From: Prosthecobacter gellanilyticus
GTDB taxonomy: Bacteria > Verrucomicrobiota > Verrucomicrobiia > Verrucomicrobiales > Verrucomicrobiaceae
Length of the DNA stretch: 64,000 bases
NCBI RefSeq assembly: GCF_007992435.1
Contig: NZ_BKAG01000001.1
Location: 1 to 64,000 of the forward strand
Direction of reading: 5' to 3'
How positions within the stretch are numbered: the first letter of the stretch is position 1; every line of letters starts with the position of its first letter. Made by a program: the position numbers and the translations under genes. This document shows, piece by piece, positions 28,601 through 35,273 of the stretch. Under the pieces are notes generated by a model. The model was not told the origin of the DNA. It saw only the letters and a program-made list of their open reading frames with translations, and ran no database searches.

Positions 28601-31600
28601 TGCATGATTTCACGGGCATAGTTTTCATCCGGGAAGATGTCCACACCGCCGCTGGTGTATTGGGCGCGGTTGCGCAGGTGGGAGAGGTAGATGCCCATCA
28701 TCGGGCTGTAGGTCACACCCTCGAGCAGGTCGCGATACTTGCCGAAGGCGCCATTGGCCAGCATGTCCCAGTAGTTGGCAGCGCCATAGTGGCGGGAGGC
28801 CACCGTGCTGTCGTTTTCCGAAATGATGACGATCTCACTCAGGGCTGCGGCCATGCGCTGGCGGACCTGGGCCTTGGCCTGCAGGGCCATCGTCCACCAT
28901 TCACGGCGGCGGTTGGCACCGCCATTGCCGGCTCCGTTCGGTGAGTTGAAGCTGGAGATGTTGCTGCTGGTGGTGGTGTAAGGGTTGGTGACGTTGCCGT
29001 AAGTGTCGTAGGTGGCGGTGAAGCCGTTGCCCGCGAACTGCTGGTCATTACCGGAGTAGAGCGGCTTCGTGTTACGCATGACGAACTCTTCGTTATCCGC
29101 CGCCATGACGAGCGTCAGGAAGCTCGGGTTCGGATTGAGCGTCGTGTTCATCTGGTCGTTCAGCCAGTTGGTGTAACCCGTCTTCATGTTCGCCGGAGTC
29201 ACACCGTCGCTGATCGCATCGATCGCATCAATCTTGGCCTTCACGGCATTGTAGAGGTCCGTGGTGGCACCGAAGGTGCACTGGTCGAGGAAGCGGTGGA
29301 TGTCACGCTCAGCCTCCGCTGCGGTCAGAGAGCCAGGAAGCGCGGGTTCGACGAGGTCAGCACGACCTGGATCAAAGGTGGTGCTGCCAGTGGTGAAGTT
29401 GAAGTAACCGAGGATTTCACCGGAGGTGTAGTTGACCGTGTTGATGTCACAGTAAATCTGGCCGGCCTCCAGGGAGTTCAGCATCGCCTGGTCAGTGGTG
29501 GCGGTGGCGGCGGCGCGCACGTTCCACTGGACGTCCATTAGCTGGCCGACACCCAGGTTGTTGCGGATGTCCTGGTCATTGTTCATGCGCAGATACGTCG
29601 TGTTCTGCGCGGAGCTCAGACCGCTGACGGTCACGCTGACCTTGGCATTGTCATTGTCACCTTCGAGCTGCGCCACGGCGATGCCGGAGCCGTTGGAGAT
29701 CACTCCTGATCCACGGGCCAGATAGGCCACATAGAGGCGGCGGTTTTGCGTGAGGGCGGGGTTCGACTCACAGACTCTCACGGTGCCCTCCACACTGACG
29801 ATCTGCGGATTCGCGCCGGAAGGCACAGGGCCAAAGGTGACCTTCAGGAACTCAGGCACTTCCAGTGTCGCATCCTGCACGGGAGTGATGTTCACCGTGT
29901 GCGTGCTGGCACCGGCTGGGAAGGTGATGTTGCCGCCGGAGACTCCGGAGATCGCATAGTCGCCTGCAGCTGCATTGGACTTCGTCGGATCTGCGCTGCC
30001 ATTGCTTGGCAGGGCTCTCAGCGTGAGCGCCATCGTGCCATTGCTGCGGCTGAGAAGGATGGACGCATTCGAGGTAACCGGGCTGGCGATCGTCTTGTCC
30101 ACGCGCTCATAACCGACGGCGGAGGTCACCGAGGCGGTAAGGGACTGCAGGCTCAACAGAGTTTCCCAGTCCGGAGCAGTGCCGCCAGAGGCGTTCGTGG
30201 CGCTGGTGGCACTGGTGATGCTGGTCCCCATCTGAGTTTCGATCGCGTCACTCACGCCATCACCGTCTGTATCAGCGACACCCTGGAAAACCAGCCAAGC
30301 GCCGACTTCGGCAGCGTGGGTATTGTTGGCCGCGCCAGGAGAGGCGTCTTCTTCCAGTGCCCAGGTCACACCCACAGCATTCAGGCCGCTCTGGCGGGTG
30401 GACACGGGATCCAGATCCGCTGGCTGCAGGGTTTCATGATAACCATCGTTCGCCAGCGTGGCACCGAGTTCACCCTGCGGAGCGGCAAAGAAGGAGGGCT
30501 GCGCATGGCGGTTCGGGAAGGTGAGGACGCTGTTGGAAGTGCTCAGCGTGTTCGAGACACCGGCATGGAAGCGGAAGTTCGTGTTCGCGCTCATGAACTG
30601 GCCGCCACCGCCAGGCATGACGATGTAATGCACCGTCTCACCCGCATGGGTCTGGTCAGCATTTTCAGCCTCCGTCAGACGCAGGCGGAAGTTCATCGGG
30701 TAATCCAAAAGTGTGTCCACGGTGTCCACCCGGGCGATCGCTGCTGAAGCCTCCGCAGCGGTCACACATTGGGCGAAGATGGCGGGTTCACGCTCGAAAT
30801 AAATGTCCGCAGCCCAGTAGCTGTCATTCACATACTGGGTGGTGCCGGTATTCGTCACACCGGTGACGGCACCTGCCTGGACGATCTGGCCGCCGATGGC
30901 ATACACGCCCTGCTCCATGACCATGTAGCTCACGGTTTCAGCACCGTGGATGCCGTCCTGGAAGTCCCACTCGTCCACCTGATACTCAAAGCTCGCGCGA
31001 TTGGAGTTGGCGGCGTCCACGTTCAGCACGTTGCGCACGCGGATGTGGGCGGCTGTGCCATCAGCGCGGCTCAGCGGACCAAACACCACGGCGGCGGCGG
31101 TGTAGGCAGTGCCCAGGTTCACCTTCGTCCAGTTGCCAGCTCCGGCCTGGGTGATGCTGGCGTTGGCGTAGATCAGCTTGGCCTGGGTTTCACCCGGCAT
31201 GTCACCGATGAAGATGCCCGAAACCGTTTCCGCCGCGTGGGTCAGGTCGGCATTGGCGGAGATTTCCTCCTGGAAACGGAGTTGCACGCGTGTGGCGCCA
31301 TTCACAAGGCTCGGCACCGTGCTAAGACGCAGTTCACCAGGCTCGGTGTCGTTCTTGGTCTGGGTCTGGGCGATCGTCACCGGATTGGTGAACGGACCCA
31401 TGTAGAAAGTCTTGATCGTGTGGCCGACCGTGCCCGGGCTGTAGGCCCAGAGCACCTTGCCATCCAGGTAGCCGATGCCCTCGGAGACAGCCACATAACC
31501 CACGCTCTCAGCGGAGATTGCCGTGGTGTAGCTTTGCTGGGTTTCCAGGTTCACATTGAAGCCCGTGGCGGTGACACCGGAGATGCGGCTCTTCAGCGAG

Positions 31601-32184
31601 CGTGGGTTGTTCGTGGCGATGTTGTTGTTGGTCGTGTAGACCTGCGCCACAACGTGCGGAGGAGCGGTGAAGCCCGTCAGCGAGATCGCGGTGTCGGTGC
31701 GGTTCACATTCGTGTTCTTGCCGACCACCCAGCGCTGGCTCCCGAAGACATGCGTGCCTTCCGTGATGGCGAAGAAGTCCACCGTGATGGTGCCCGCGTG
31801 GACGCCAGCCAGATAGTCCCACTCGTCGATCTGCCACTGGAAGCCAGTGGCGGTGACACTGCGCACCCGCACCACATGCGGCTCACCGTCCGCGCTGTAG
31901 GCCGGCCCCATGATCACGATCGGTGTCAGGCCGTTGAAGTTGCGCGTGAAGGTCACACTCTGCCATGTCGTGTTGTTCGCCTGCCCCGAAATCGTGATCT
32001 TGCGCGATTCGAAGTTCACTTTGACCGGCGCGGTCTGCGCGGAGGCGCCGGTGGTGACACCCAGCCACAGCAAAGCGGCTAGGAGGAATGCCCAGCAATG
32101 CCGGGCGGGTTGAAGGGCCGAAGGGAGACGGCCCATGACGGAGGTTTGGTTGGCTTCCTGCATAGGTGAAACCAAGGCTGCCAT
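22627..32184 (-). CDS. Giant secreted DUF1800 protein with about 12 Calx-beta-like repeats
   Basis: 3185 residues. Signal peptide near residues 27-50 (possible later starts at 32163 or 32136). Residues about 50-560 hold several repeats of a WQIDEWDYLAGVHAGT-type module. Then come a DTDGDGVSDAIET calcium-binding segment, a Calx-beta-like stretch, and a CHRD-like region (about 760-930). The DUF1800 body is at about 946-1570 with hallmarks ENYAREIMQLFTIGLV, FITRQLIQRLV and QKAPSVFNWFLPDYVQPG. About twelve repeats of 105-125 residues follow (about 1590-3035), each starting with a VxEGGxTDTYxVxL motif and containing LTFTPxNWxxPQTVTVxAxDD. The last 145 residues (LFDWTELSSIY, LDKLDMLWGGG, RCRFAAHLMSIS) look like the end of the DUF1800 helical domain, so the repeats seem inserted inside it. 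First gene of a three-gene operon. Probably a surface protein. Confidence 0.9.
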   Translation of the reverse strand: MAALVSPMQEANQTSVMGRLPSALQPARHCWAFLLAALLWLGVTTGASAQTAPVKVNFESRKITISGQANNTTWQSVTFTRNFNGLTPIVIMGPAYSADGEPHVVRVRSVTATGFQWQIDEWDYLAGVHAGTITVDFFAITEGTHVFGSQRWVVGKNTNVNRTDTAISLTGFTAPPHVVAQVYTTNNNIATNNPRSLKSRISGVTATGFNVNLETQQSYTTAISAESVGYVAVSEGIGYLDGKVLWAYSPGTVGHTIKTFYMGPFTNPVTIAQTQTKNDTEPGELRLSTVPSLVNGATRVQLRFQEEISANADLTHAAETVSGIFIGDMPGETQAKLIYANASITQAGAGNWTKVNLGTAYTAAAVVFGPLSRADGTAAHIRVRNVLNVDAANSNRASFEYQVDEWDFQDGIHGAETVSYMVMEQGVYAIGGQIVQAGAVTGVTNTGTTQYVNDSYWAADIYFEREPAIFAQCVTAAEASAAIARVDTVDTLLDYPMNFRLRLTEAENADQTHAGETVHYIVMPGGGGQFMSANTNFRFHAGVSNTLSTSNSVLTFPNRHAQPSFFAAPQGELGATLANDGYHETLQPADLDPVSTRQSGLNAVGVTWALEEDASPGAANNTHAAEVGAWLVFQGVADTDGDGVSDAIETQMGTSITSATSATNASGGTAPDWETLLSLQSLTASVTSAVGYERVDKTIASPVTSNASILLSRSNGTMALTLRALPSNGSADPTKSNAAAGDYAISGVSGGNITFPAGASTHTVNITPVQDATLEVPEFLKVTFGPVPSGANPQIVSVEGTVRVCESNPALTQNRRLYVAYLARGSGVISNGSGIAVAQLEGDNDNAKVSVTVSGLSSAQNTTYLRMNNDQDIRNNLGVGQLMDVQWNVRAAATATTDQAMLNSLEAGQIYCDINTVNYTSGEILGYFNFTTGSTTFDPGRADLVEPALPGSLTAAEAERDIHRFLDQCTFGATTDLYNAVKAKIDAIDAISDGVTPANMKTGYTNWLNDQMNTTLNPNPSFLTLVMAADNEEFVMRNTKPLYSGNDQQFAGNGFTATYDTYGNVTNPYTTTSSNISSFNSPNGAGNGGANRRREWWTMALQAKAQVRQRMAAALSEIVIISENDSTVASRHYGAANYWDMLANGAFGKYRDLLEGVTYSPMMGIYLSHLRNRAQYTSGGVDIFPDENYAREIMQLFTIGLVMRHPDGGLVLGANGLPIATYDQGDITELARVLTGLCHGARHATVPVTRLSTQGYNNVPTTAQVGPQIEFQGVHFTDFSSGAGEGYFQAPWLYPMKALGRYNGAFLHDFGAKRILHTYLDPDGTGPAEGGTVIPAQDITALIDLKTHALADTDIRLAHNALAGDPTAGSYNGHQNTPVFITRQLIQRLVTSNPSAGYVYRASNAYRNSNGNLGETLKAILLDYEARSLNVADTIVSAGKLKEPLIQFASFLRALKPSTGAPLATLSTMSIPFSGSDSPMLTPYPASEVAKFSGTPTRIRFNDQTGFIGQSPQKAPSVFNWFLPDYVQPGLMATNGLYGPELQINTESMLVNRVNRHWAIALMGLTGGFPGFGLDDFSTNSSSMAPQIMTAGPNVANPGTGVTTLIFDATNWNQPQTVTIHGLENLMDDGTRTTSILHQISTVDPSYVNTYSAPLDFTVNDNDTTSAKLVAITQTAGSTAVTEGGTTDTYKIVLTSAPAAGTTVTVTPSAVLPWLTDTLTASSDVTFSPTSVVFNDTNWGTAQTVTVTANNDTVVNSFVVAAAPLNVRTVVIRHGITSTDAGYNGSQTNEFNCAITDNDTPTRRFVPSKGTTTTNSTAGIALVTEGLTTASNPDTYTVAFASGTAPTQNVTLNFAFDNTRLALSCTDGTFTTTGGTASLTFTPANYTTARTINITPVDDAIRQGIVFRQITHTTTSTDATYSGLPCAPLNVRINDNDSAATNGVTIVQTWGSTTAVEGGMTDIYLVALNKAPTANVALNWTGNDGDVSGIGNLTFTTSNWYQPQTITVTGRNDFRVETTKASPIRYSASGGGYNIASGGTTDIFTIVSPVIGDDDLNSAASITMTQSGGTTAVTEGGATDTLDYKLNGAPNNDVVITLTANSQLTLSSTALTFTPQNWGTTQTVTVTAANDTAAEPAVTSVIVSTVGSTDVRYNNSTIPDVSVAVTDNDTGPRIVLAHTSGTTEATEGGATDILNVSLSGPVAPTQNVTVNLPNTAQTSFSSNTLTFTSANWTTVQPITVTAINDATAEVVFTDTLNATSTSTDTAFTALAANVTATIFDNDEVNNNGAISFVVTNGATRVVEGGTTDTYDVVLRRAPTANVTLTPTQVTNGHLNLSPATLTYTPSNWNIPQTVSVSAIDDTTLENAQNVVVTYTASATGGYIALDTAALTVNVGDNEATGAAVITSTTTGSVTEGGATQTYNVNLSIAPNAGSNVVVTPTLYLLNSTSTQATFSPTTLTFNSTNFATPQTFTITAANDTVPEATLSATVQNATTVTGTADTRYNGLVANDIALTINDDDTTTGRINIAHTSGSTVLLEDAGFETVQVSLVGPAPSADVTVNLSRQGLTGTDFRYYVNGSAVDTAVLTFTPANYTVAQTVTLIVVPDTGSEAPEVDNMLASTPGTGPTGYTSLSASLPVRILDSDDLGRTLINISHTGTNTRVAEGGATDVIQVALRRAPSANVTLTGSYNTAQLLLTPTNLTFTPSNWNIPQNVTVSAVDDLDLENVHTSGINYIASESGGYLTSDNVALANGVTISDNETVGASMITVNESGGYTFLAETNQTSDTYTLVLGFQPSADVTLTPFASNAIGGTNLVTFSPASVTFNSSNWNTPQTVTVNLATSTVNNGRRAVFVGHTTTTTDASYKEFPAPGVNVIISDANETTAEVYIVPTGAGTSIYEGTPGNTDTVYVFLRKPPTADVVVTPSFAIANQMTFSPATLTFTTANWNRPQILTLTAVNDTTAEPVQTANLTCTPSATGTYAVTNVGTMAVTVNDNDSTGQLVVTPTSTSVVEGGSTTYTVQLSAAPTSQVTVTVVTQKHVVPHSAHTIQYGYYSNGATGSNLQKDNMLFDWTELSSIYTAAYHADRGAAPETTTTAPNGHLAGTKAMLDKLDMLWGGGRYKAKWPDGSSATDNPRLVIIEAIHNCYSLTRLSTDTTNFPNEVRDRCRFAAHLMSISPTATTSH
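23070..27420 (-). repeat. Tandem Calx-beta-like coding repeats (about 12 units, 315-375 bp)
   Basis: The stretch encodes about a dozen diverged units. Conserved points in each are EGG(T/A)TD, a short NVT(L/V) strand, (T/V)TF(T/S)P-NW--(P/A)QT(V/I)TV-A-(N/D)D and a closing DND. Spacing is regular but sequences differ, so the array is old rather than freshly amplified. Confidence 0.8.
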
Positions 32185-32392
32185 GGGTGCCCGAAATTTT
32201 TATACACTCCTCTTGTCCCCCGTTCGGGTGACAGGTCAGGGGGTTTGTATTCACCTTGTCCCCACAACATCCATCAAGTGTGAATCTGACGCGGCAAACG
32301 CCACACATCCGATCTCAATTTTCGAAAAATTAAAATGCTCTTCATCAGCAGAGCGATTGAAACCCTGATTCACACGCGTTTGCTGCGGCCCT

Positions 32393-34471
32393 GTGAAAAC
32401 AACCTTCCTATCTCTTTCCCTCCTCGTCAGCATCGCCGCGCAGGCTGCTGAGCACGATGTCGTCATCTATGGAGGCACCTGCGCTGCCGTCACCTCTGCC
32501 GTGCAGGTGAAAAAGATGGGCAAAAGCGTCATCATTGTCAGTCCGGACAAGCATCTGGGCGGCCTCAGCAGTGGAGGTCTCGGCTTCACAGACACCGGCA
32601 ACAAGGCCGTGATCGGTGGTCTGGCGCGTGATTTTTATCACCGCATCTACATGCACTACGAGAAGGATGCCTCCTGGGTGCAGCAGAAGAAATCCGAATA
32701 CGGCAACAAGGGCCAGGGCACTCCGGCCATGGATGGTGAAAACCGCACCATGTGGATCTTCGAGCCGCATGCCGCGGAGCAGGTCTTTGAAGATTACGTC
32801 AAAGAATTCGGCATCGAGGTCGTGCGCGATGAATGGCTCGACCGCGCCAAAGGCGTGAAAAAAGACGGCGAAAAGATCACCGCCATCACCACGCTCAGCG
32901 GCAAGACTTACGAGGGCAAAATGTTCATCGATGCCACCTATGAGGGCGACCTCATGGCCGCTGCCGGCGCTGACTATCACGTCGGCCGCGAGGCGAACAG
33001 CGTGTATGGCGAGGAGCACAACGGCATCCAGGTCGGCGTGCTGCATCATCGCCACCACTTCGGTGCGGTGAAGGAAAAGATCAGCCCCTACAAAGTCCCA
33101 GGCGATCCCAAGAGCGGCGTGCTTGCGCGCGTGAGCACTGAAGATCCCGGCAAGCTCGGCGAAGGTGACAAGCGCGTGCAGGCTTATTGCTTCCGCGCCT
33201 GCTACACCACCGTCCCTGAGAACCGCATCCCCTTCCCCAAGCCTGAAGGTTATGATGCCAGCCAGTATGAACTACTTCTGCGTGTGCTGAACACCGGCTG
33301 GGGTGAGTTCTTTGAGAAGTTCGATCCCATCCCGAATCACAAGACCGACACCAACAACCACGGTCCCTTCAGTTTCGACAATATTGGTTATAACTACGAC
33401 TACCCCGAGGCCAGCTACGAGAAGAGAAAAGAAATCATTGCCGAGCATCGCACCTACCAGCAGGGCCTGCTCTGGTTCGTGGCCAATGACCCCCGCGTAC
33501 CAAAAAAAGTCCAGGACGAGCTGAAGACCTGGGGCCTGCCCAAAGATGAGTTCAAGGACAACGGCAACTGGTCCCACCAGCTCTACATCCGCGAGGCCCG
33601 CCGTATGATCGGCGCCTTCGTCATGACCGAAAACGAGCTGCGCAAAAAGAAGCCCACACCTGACTCCGTCGGCATGGGCAGCTACACCATCGACAGCCAC
33701 AACACCCAGCGCCACATCACCGCTGAAGGCTACGTGCAGAACGAAGGCGACATCGGCGTGAGCACCAACGGCCCTTACGAGATCGCTTACGGCTCCCTCG
33801 TTCCGAAGAAAGGCCAGGGCAGCAACCTGCTCGTGCCTGTGGCCATGTCCGCCACTCACATCGCCTACGGTTCCATCCGCATGGAGCCCGTGTTCATGAT
33901 CCTCGGCCAGTCCGCCGCCACCGCCGCCGTCCTCGCCATCGATGACAAGCTGCCCGTGCAAAGCGTCCCCTATGAGAAGCTCAAAGCACAGCTCCTCAAA
34001 GACGGCCAGATCCTGCAGTACAGCGGCCCCAAAACCTCCCGCGGTCTCGATCCCAAAAAGCTCAAAGGCATCGTCATGGACGACACCCAGGCCAAGGTCA
34101 CCGGCCACTGGCAGGAAAGCGCCGCCGCCAAGTCCTTCATCCTCGATGGCTACAGCCACGACGGCAACGCCAAGGACGGCCAGAGCAGCCTGCGTTTCGA
34201 GCCCAAGCTCGAGAAGCCCGGCAAGTTCCGCCTCCAGCTCGCCGCCCCGCCTAACAACAATCGTGCCAGCAATGCCCAGGTCGAGGTCCAGTACGCCGAG
34301 GGCGTGAAGAAGCTCACCGTCAACCTCAAGTCCCCGAAAGAAGAGGAAGGCGTCTCCTGGATCGACCTCGGCACCTTCACCTGCGCCAACGACACCGCCA
34401 TCACCATCAGCAACGTCGGCGCGGATGGGTATGTGGTCGTGGATGGTGCGCGCTGGGTTCCGGTGGAGTGA
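32393..34471 (+). CDS. Secreted FAD-dependent oxidoreductase with golvesin-like C-terminal domain
   Basis: 692 residues from a GTG start that gives a good signal peptide (MKTTFLSLSLLVSIAAQA). The FAD-binding Rossmann segment follows at once (DVVIYGGTCAAVTSAVQVKKMGKSVIIVS), then LGGLSSGGLGFTDTGN and MFIDATYEGDLMAAAGADY, characteristic of the FAD_oxidored family of secreted dehydrogenase-like proteins. A second FAD-contact region is at about 470-520 (NLLVPVAMSATHIAYGSIRMEPVFMILGQSAATAA). The C-terminal 130 residues (GHWQESAAAKSFILDGYSHD ... ASNAQVEVQYAEG ... GYVVVDGARWVP) match golvesin/xanthan-lyase-type domains that bind polymers. A role in polysaccharide oxidation outside the cytoplasm is likely but the substrate is unknown. 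Confidence 0.85.
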   Translation: MKTTFLSLSLLVSIAAQAAEHDVVIYGGTCAAVTSAVQVKKMGKSVIIVSPDKHLGGLSSGGLGFTDTGNKAVIGGLARDFYHRIYMHYEKDASWVQQKKSEYGNKGQGTPAMDGENRTMWIFEPHAAEQVFEDYVKEFGIEVVRDEWLDRAKGVKKDGEKITAITTLSGKTYEGKMFIDATYEGDLMAAAGADYHVGREANSVYGEEHNGIQVGVLHHRHHFGAVKEKISPYKVPGDPKSGVLARVSTEDPGKLGEGDKRVQAYCFRACYTTVPENRIPFPKPEGYDASQYELLLRVLNTGWGEFFEKFDPIPNHKTDTNNHGPFSFDNIGYNYDYPEASYEKRKEIIAEHRTYQQGLLWFVANDPRVPKKVQDELKTWGLPKDEFKDNGNWSHQLYIREARRMIGAFVMTENELRKKKPTPDSVGMGSYTIDSHNTQRHITAEGYVQNEGDIGVSTNGPYEIAYGSLVPKKGQGSNLLVPVAMSATHIAYGSIRMEPVFMILGQSAATAAVLAIDDKLPVQSVPYEKLKAQLLKDGQILQYSGPKTSRGLDPKKLKGIVMDDTQAKVTGHWQESAAAKSFILDGYSHDGNAKDGQSSLRFEPKLEKPGKFRLQLAAPPNNNRASNAQVEVQYAEGVKKLTVNLKSPKEEEGVSWIDLGTFTCANDTAITISNVGADGYVVVDGARWVPVE

Positions 34472-34514
34472 GTCATGTTGCCGGCAGCTGGAAAAGCTTG
34501 CTTTTCGTCCGTTT

Positions 34515-34526
34515 TATCTATAGATA
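34515..34526. promoter_or_regulatory. 12-bp perfect palindrome TATCTATAGATA before vapB, candidate operator
   Basis: It lies 12 bp upstream of the vapB ATG in the 67-bp gap after the FAD oxidoreductase gene. VapBC complexes autoregulate through palindromes overlapping their promoter, and this AT-rich palindrome could be both -10 region and operator. Confidence 0.45.
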
Positions 34527-34538
34527 CAAAATATAGCT

Positions 34539-34793
34539 ATGACGACAGCCAAGATTTTCCAGCACGGCGGCAGTCAGGCCGTGCGATTGCCCAAAGCGTT
34601 CCGCTTTTCCAGTTCGGAAGTGCTCATTGAGAAGCATGGTGACGAGGTCATCCTCCGGCCCGTCACCAACACACAGTTCAGGTCGTTTACCGAGATCGCC
34701 CGGCACTTGGCGGAAAATTTCCCCGATGCCGGAGAGTTTCCCGAACCGCCAGCGCGTCCAGCCAAGCATGAGCGCCCAATTTTGGAATTCTGA
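34539..34793 (+). CDS. vapB: VapB-type antitoxin (AbrB/MazE-like fold)
   Basis: 84 residues. The N-terminal half is the swapped-hairpin DNA-binding domain: TTAKIFQHGGSQAVRLPKAFRF followed by EVLIEKHGDEVILRP, the standard VapB pattern. The C-terminal half (FTEIARHLAENFPDAGEFPEPP) is the toxin-binding tail. It neutralises VapC and, with it, represses the operon. Only 3 bp separate its stop from the vapC ATG, so the pair is translationally linked. The region is a little less GC-rich than its neighbours, consistent with a mobile toxin-antitoxin module. Confidence 0.9.
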   Translation: MTTAKIFQHGGSQAVRLPKAFRFSSSEVLIEKHGDEVILRPVTNTQFRSFTEIARHLAENFPDAGEFPEPPARPAKHERPILEF

Positions 34794-34796
34794 GTC

Positions 34797-35204
34797 ATGT
34801 CCGCAGTTCCTGCCTACCTGCTCGACTCAAGCGCTTGCATTCCTATTCTGAGGAATAAAGCAGGCCTCAGTAAGCTGCCTCATCCAAGCAAAAGCGGAAT
34901 TCCGGTAATCGTGGCCGCTGAACTATGGACTGGCGTGAAGAAGAACATGGCCACGCATCCTCATCAGGCTGACAAATTACAGGCCTTTCTTGATCTGTTC
35001 GTCATTCCGCCTTTCGACATGGGCGCCGCCCTCCATTACGCCGAAATCCGCGCCGAGCTGGAATCCACAGGCAAAACCATCGGCCCTTTGGACATGCTGA
35101 TCGCTGCTCAAGCCCGCAGCCTTGGTGCCACCCTTGTGACGGGGAATGCTGCTGAATTCAAGAGGGTCAAAGGACTCAAGGTCCTGGCATGGCAGGCCAC
35201 GTGA
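34797..35204 (+). CDS. vapC: VapC-type PIN-domain ribonuclease toxin
   Basis: 135 residues forming a single PIN domain. Acidic active-site positions are visible: Asp in YLLDSS near residue 10, Glu in VIVAAELWTG near residue 42, Asp in GPLDMLIAAQA near residue 99, and the TGNAAEF motif near residue 118. VapC toxins cut RNA (commonly initiator tRNA or rRNA) in a Mg-dependent way; the target here is unknown. It is co-transcribed with vapB. All catalytic positions are present, so it should be active. Confidence 0.9.
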   Translation: MSAVPAYLLDSSACIPILRNKAGLSKLPHPSKSGIPVIVAAELWTGVKKNMATHPHQADKLQAFLDLFVIPPFDMGAALHYAEIRAELESTGKTIGPLDMLIAAQARSLGATLVTGNAAEFKRVKGLKVLAWQAT

Positions 35205-35273
35205 TGTCGCGTTGTCCTCCGAACAACAACATCAGCCCTTGAAACAATCTCCGTCTAGAAGCGAAATTGAAGG

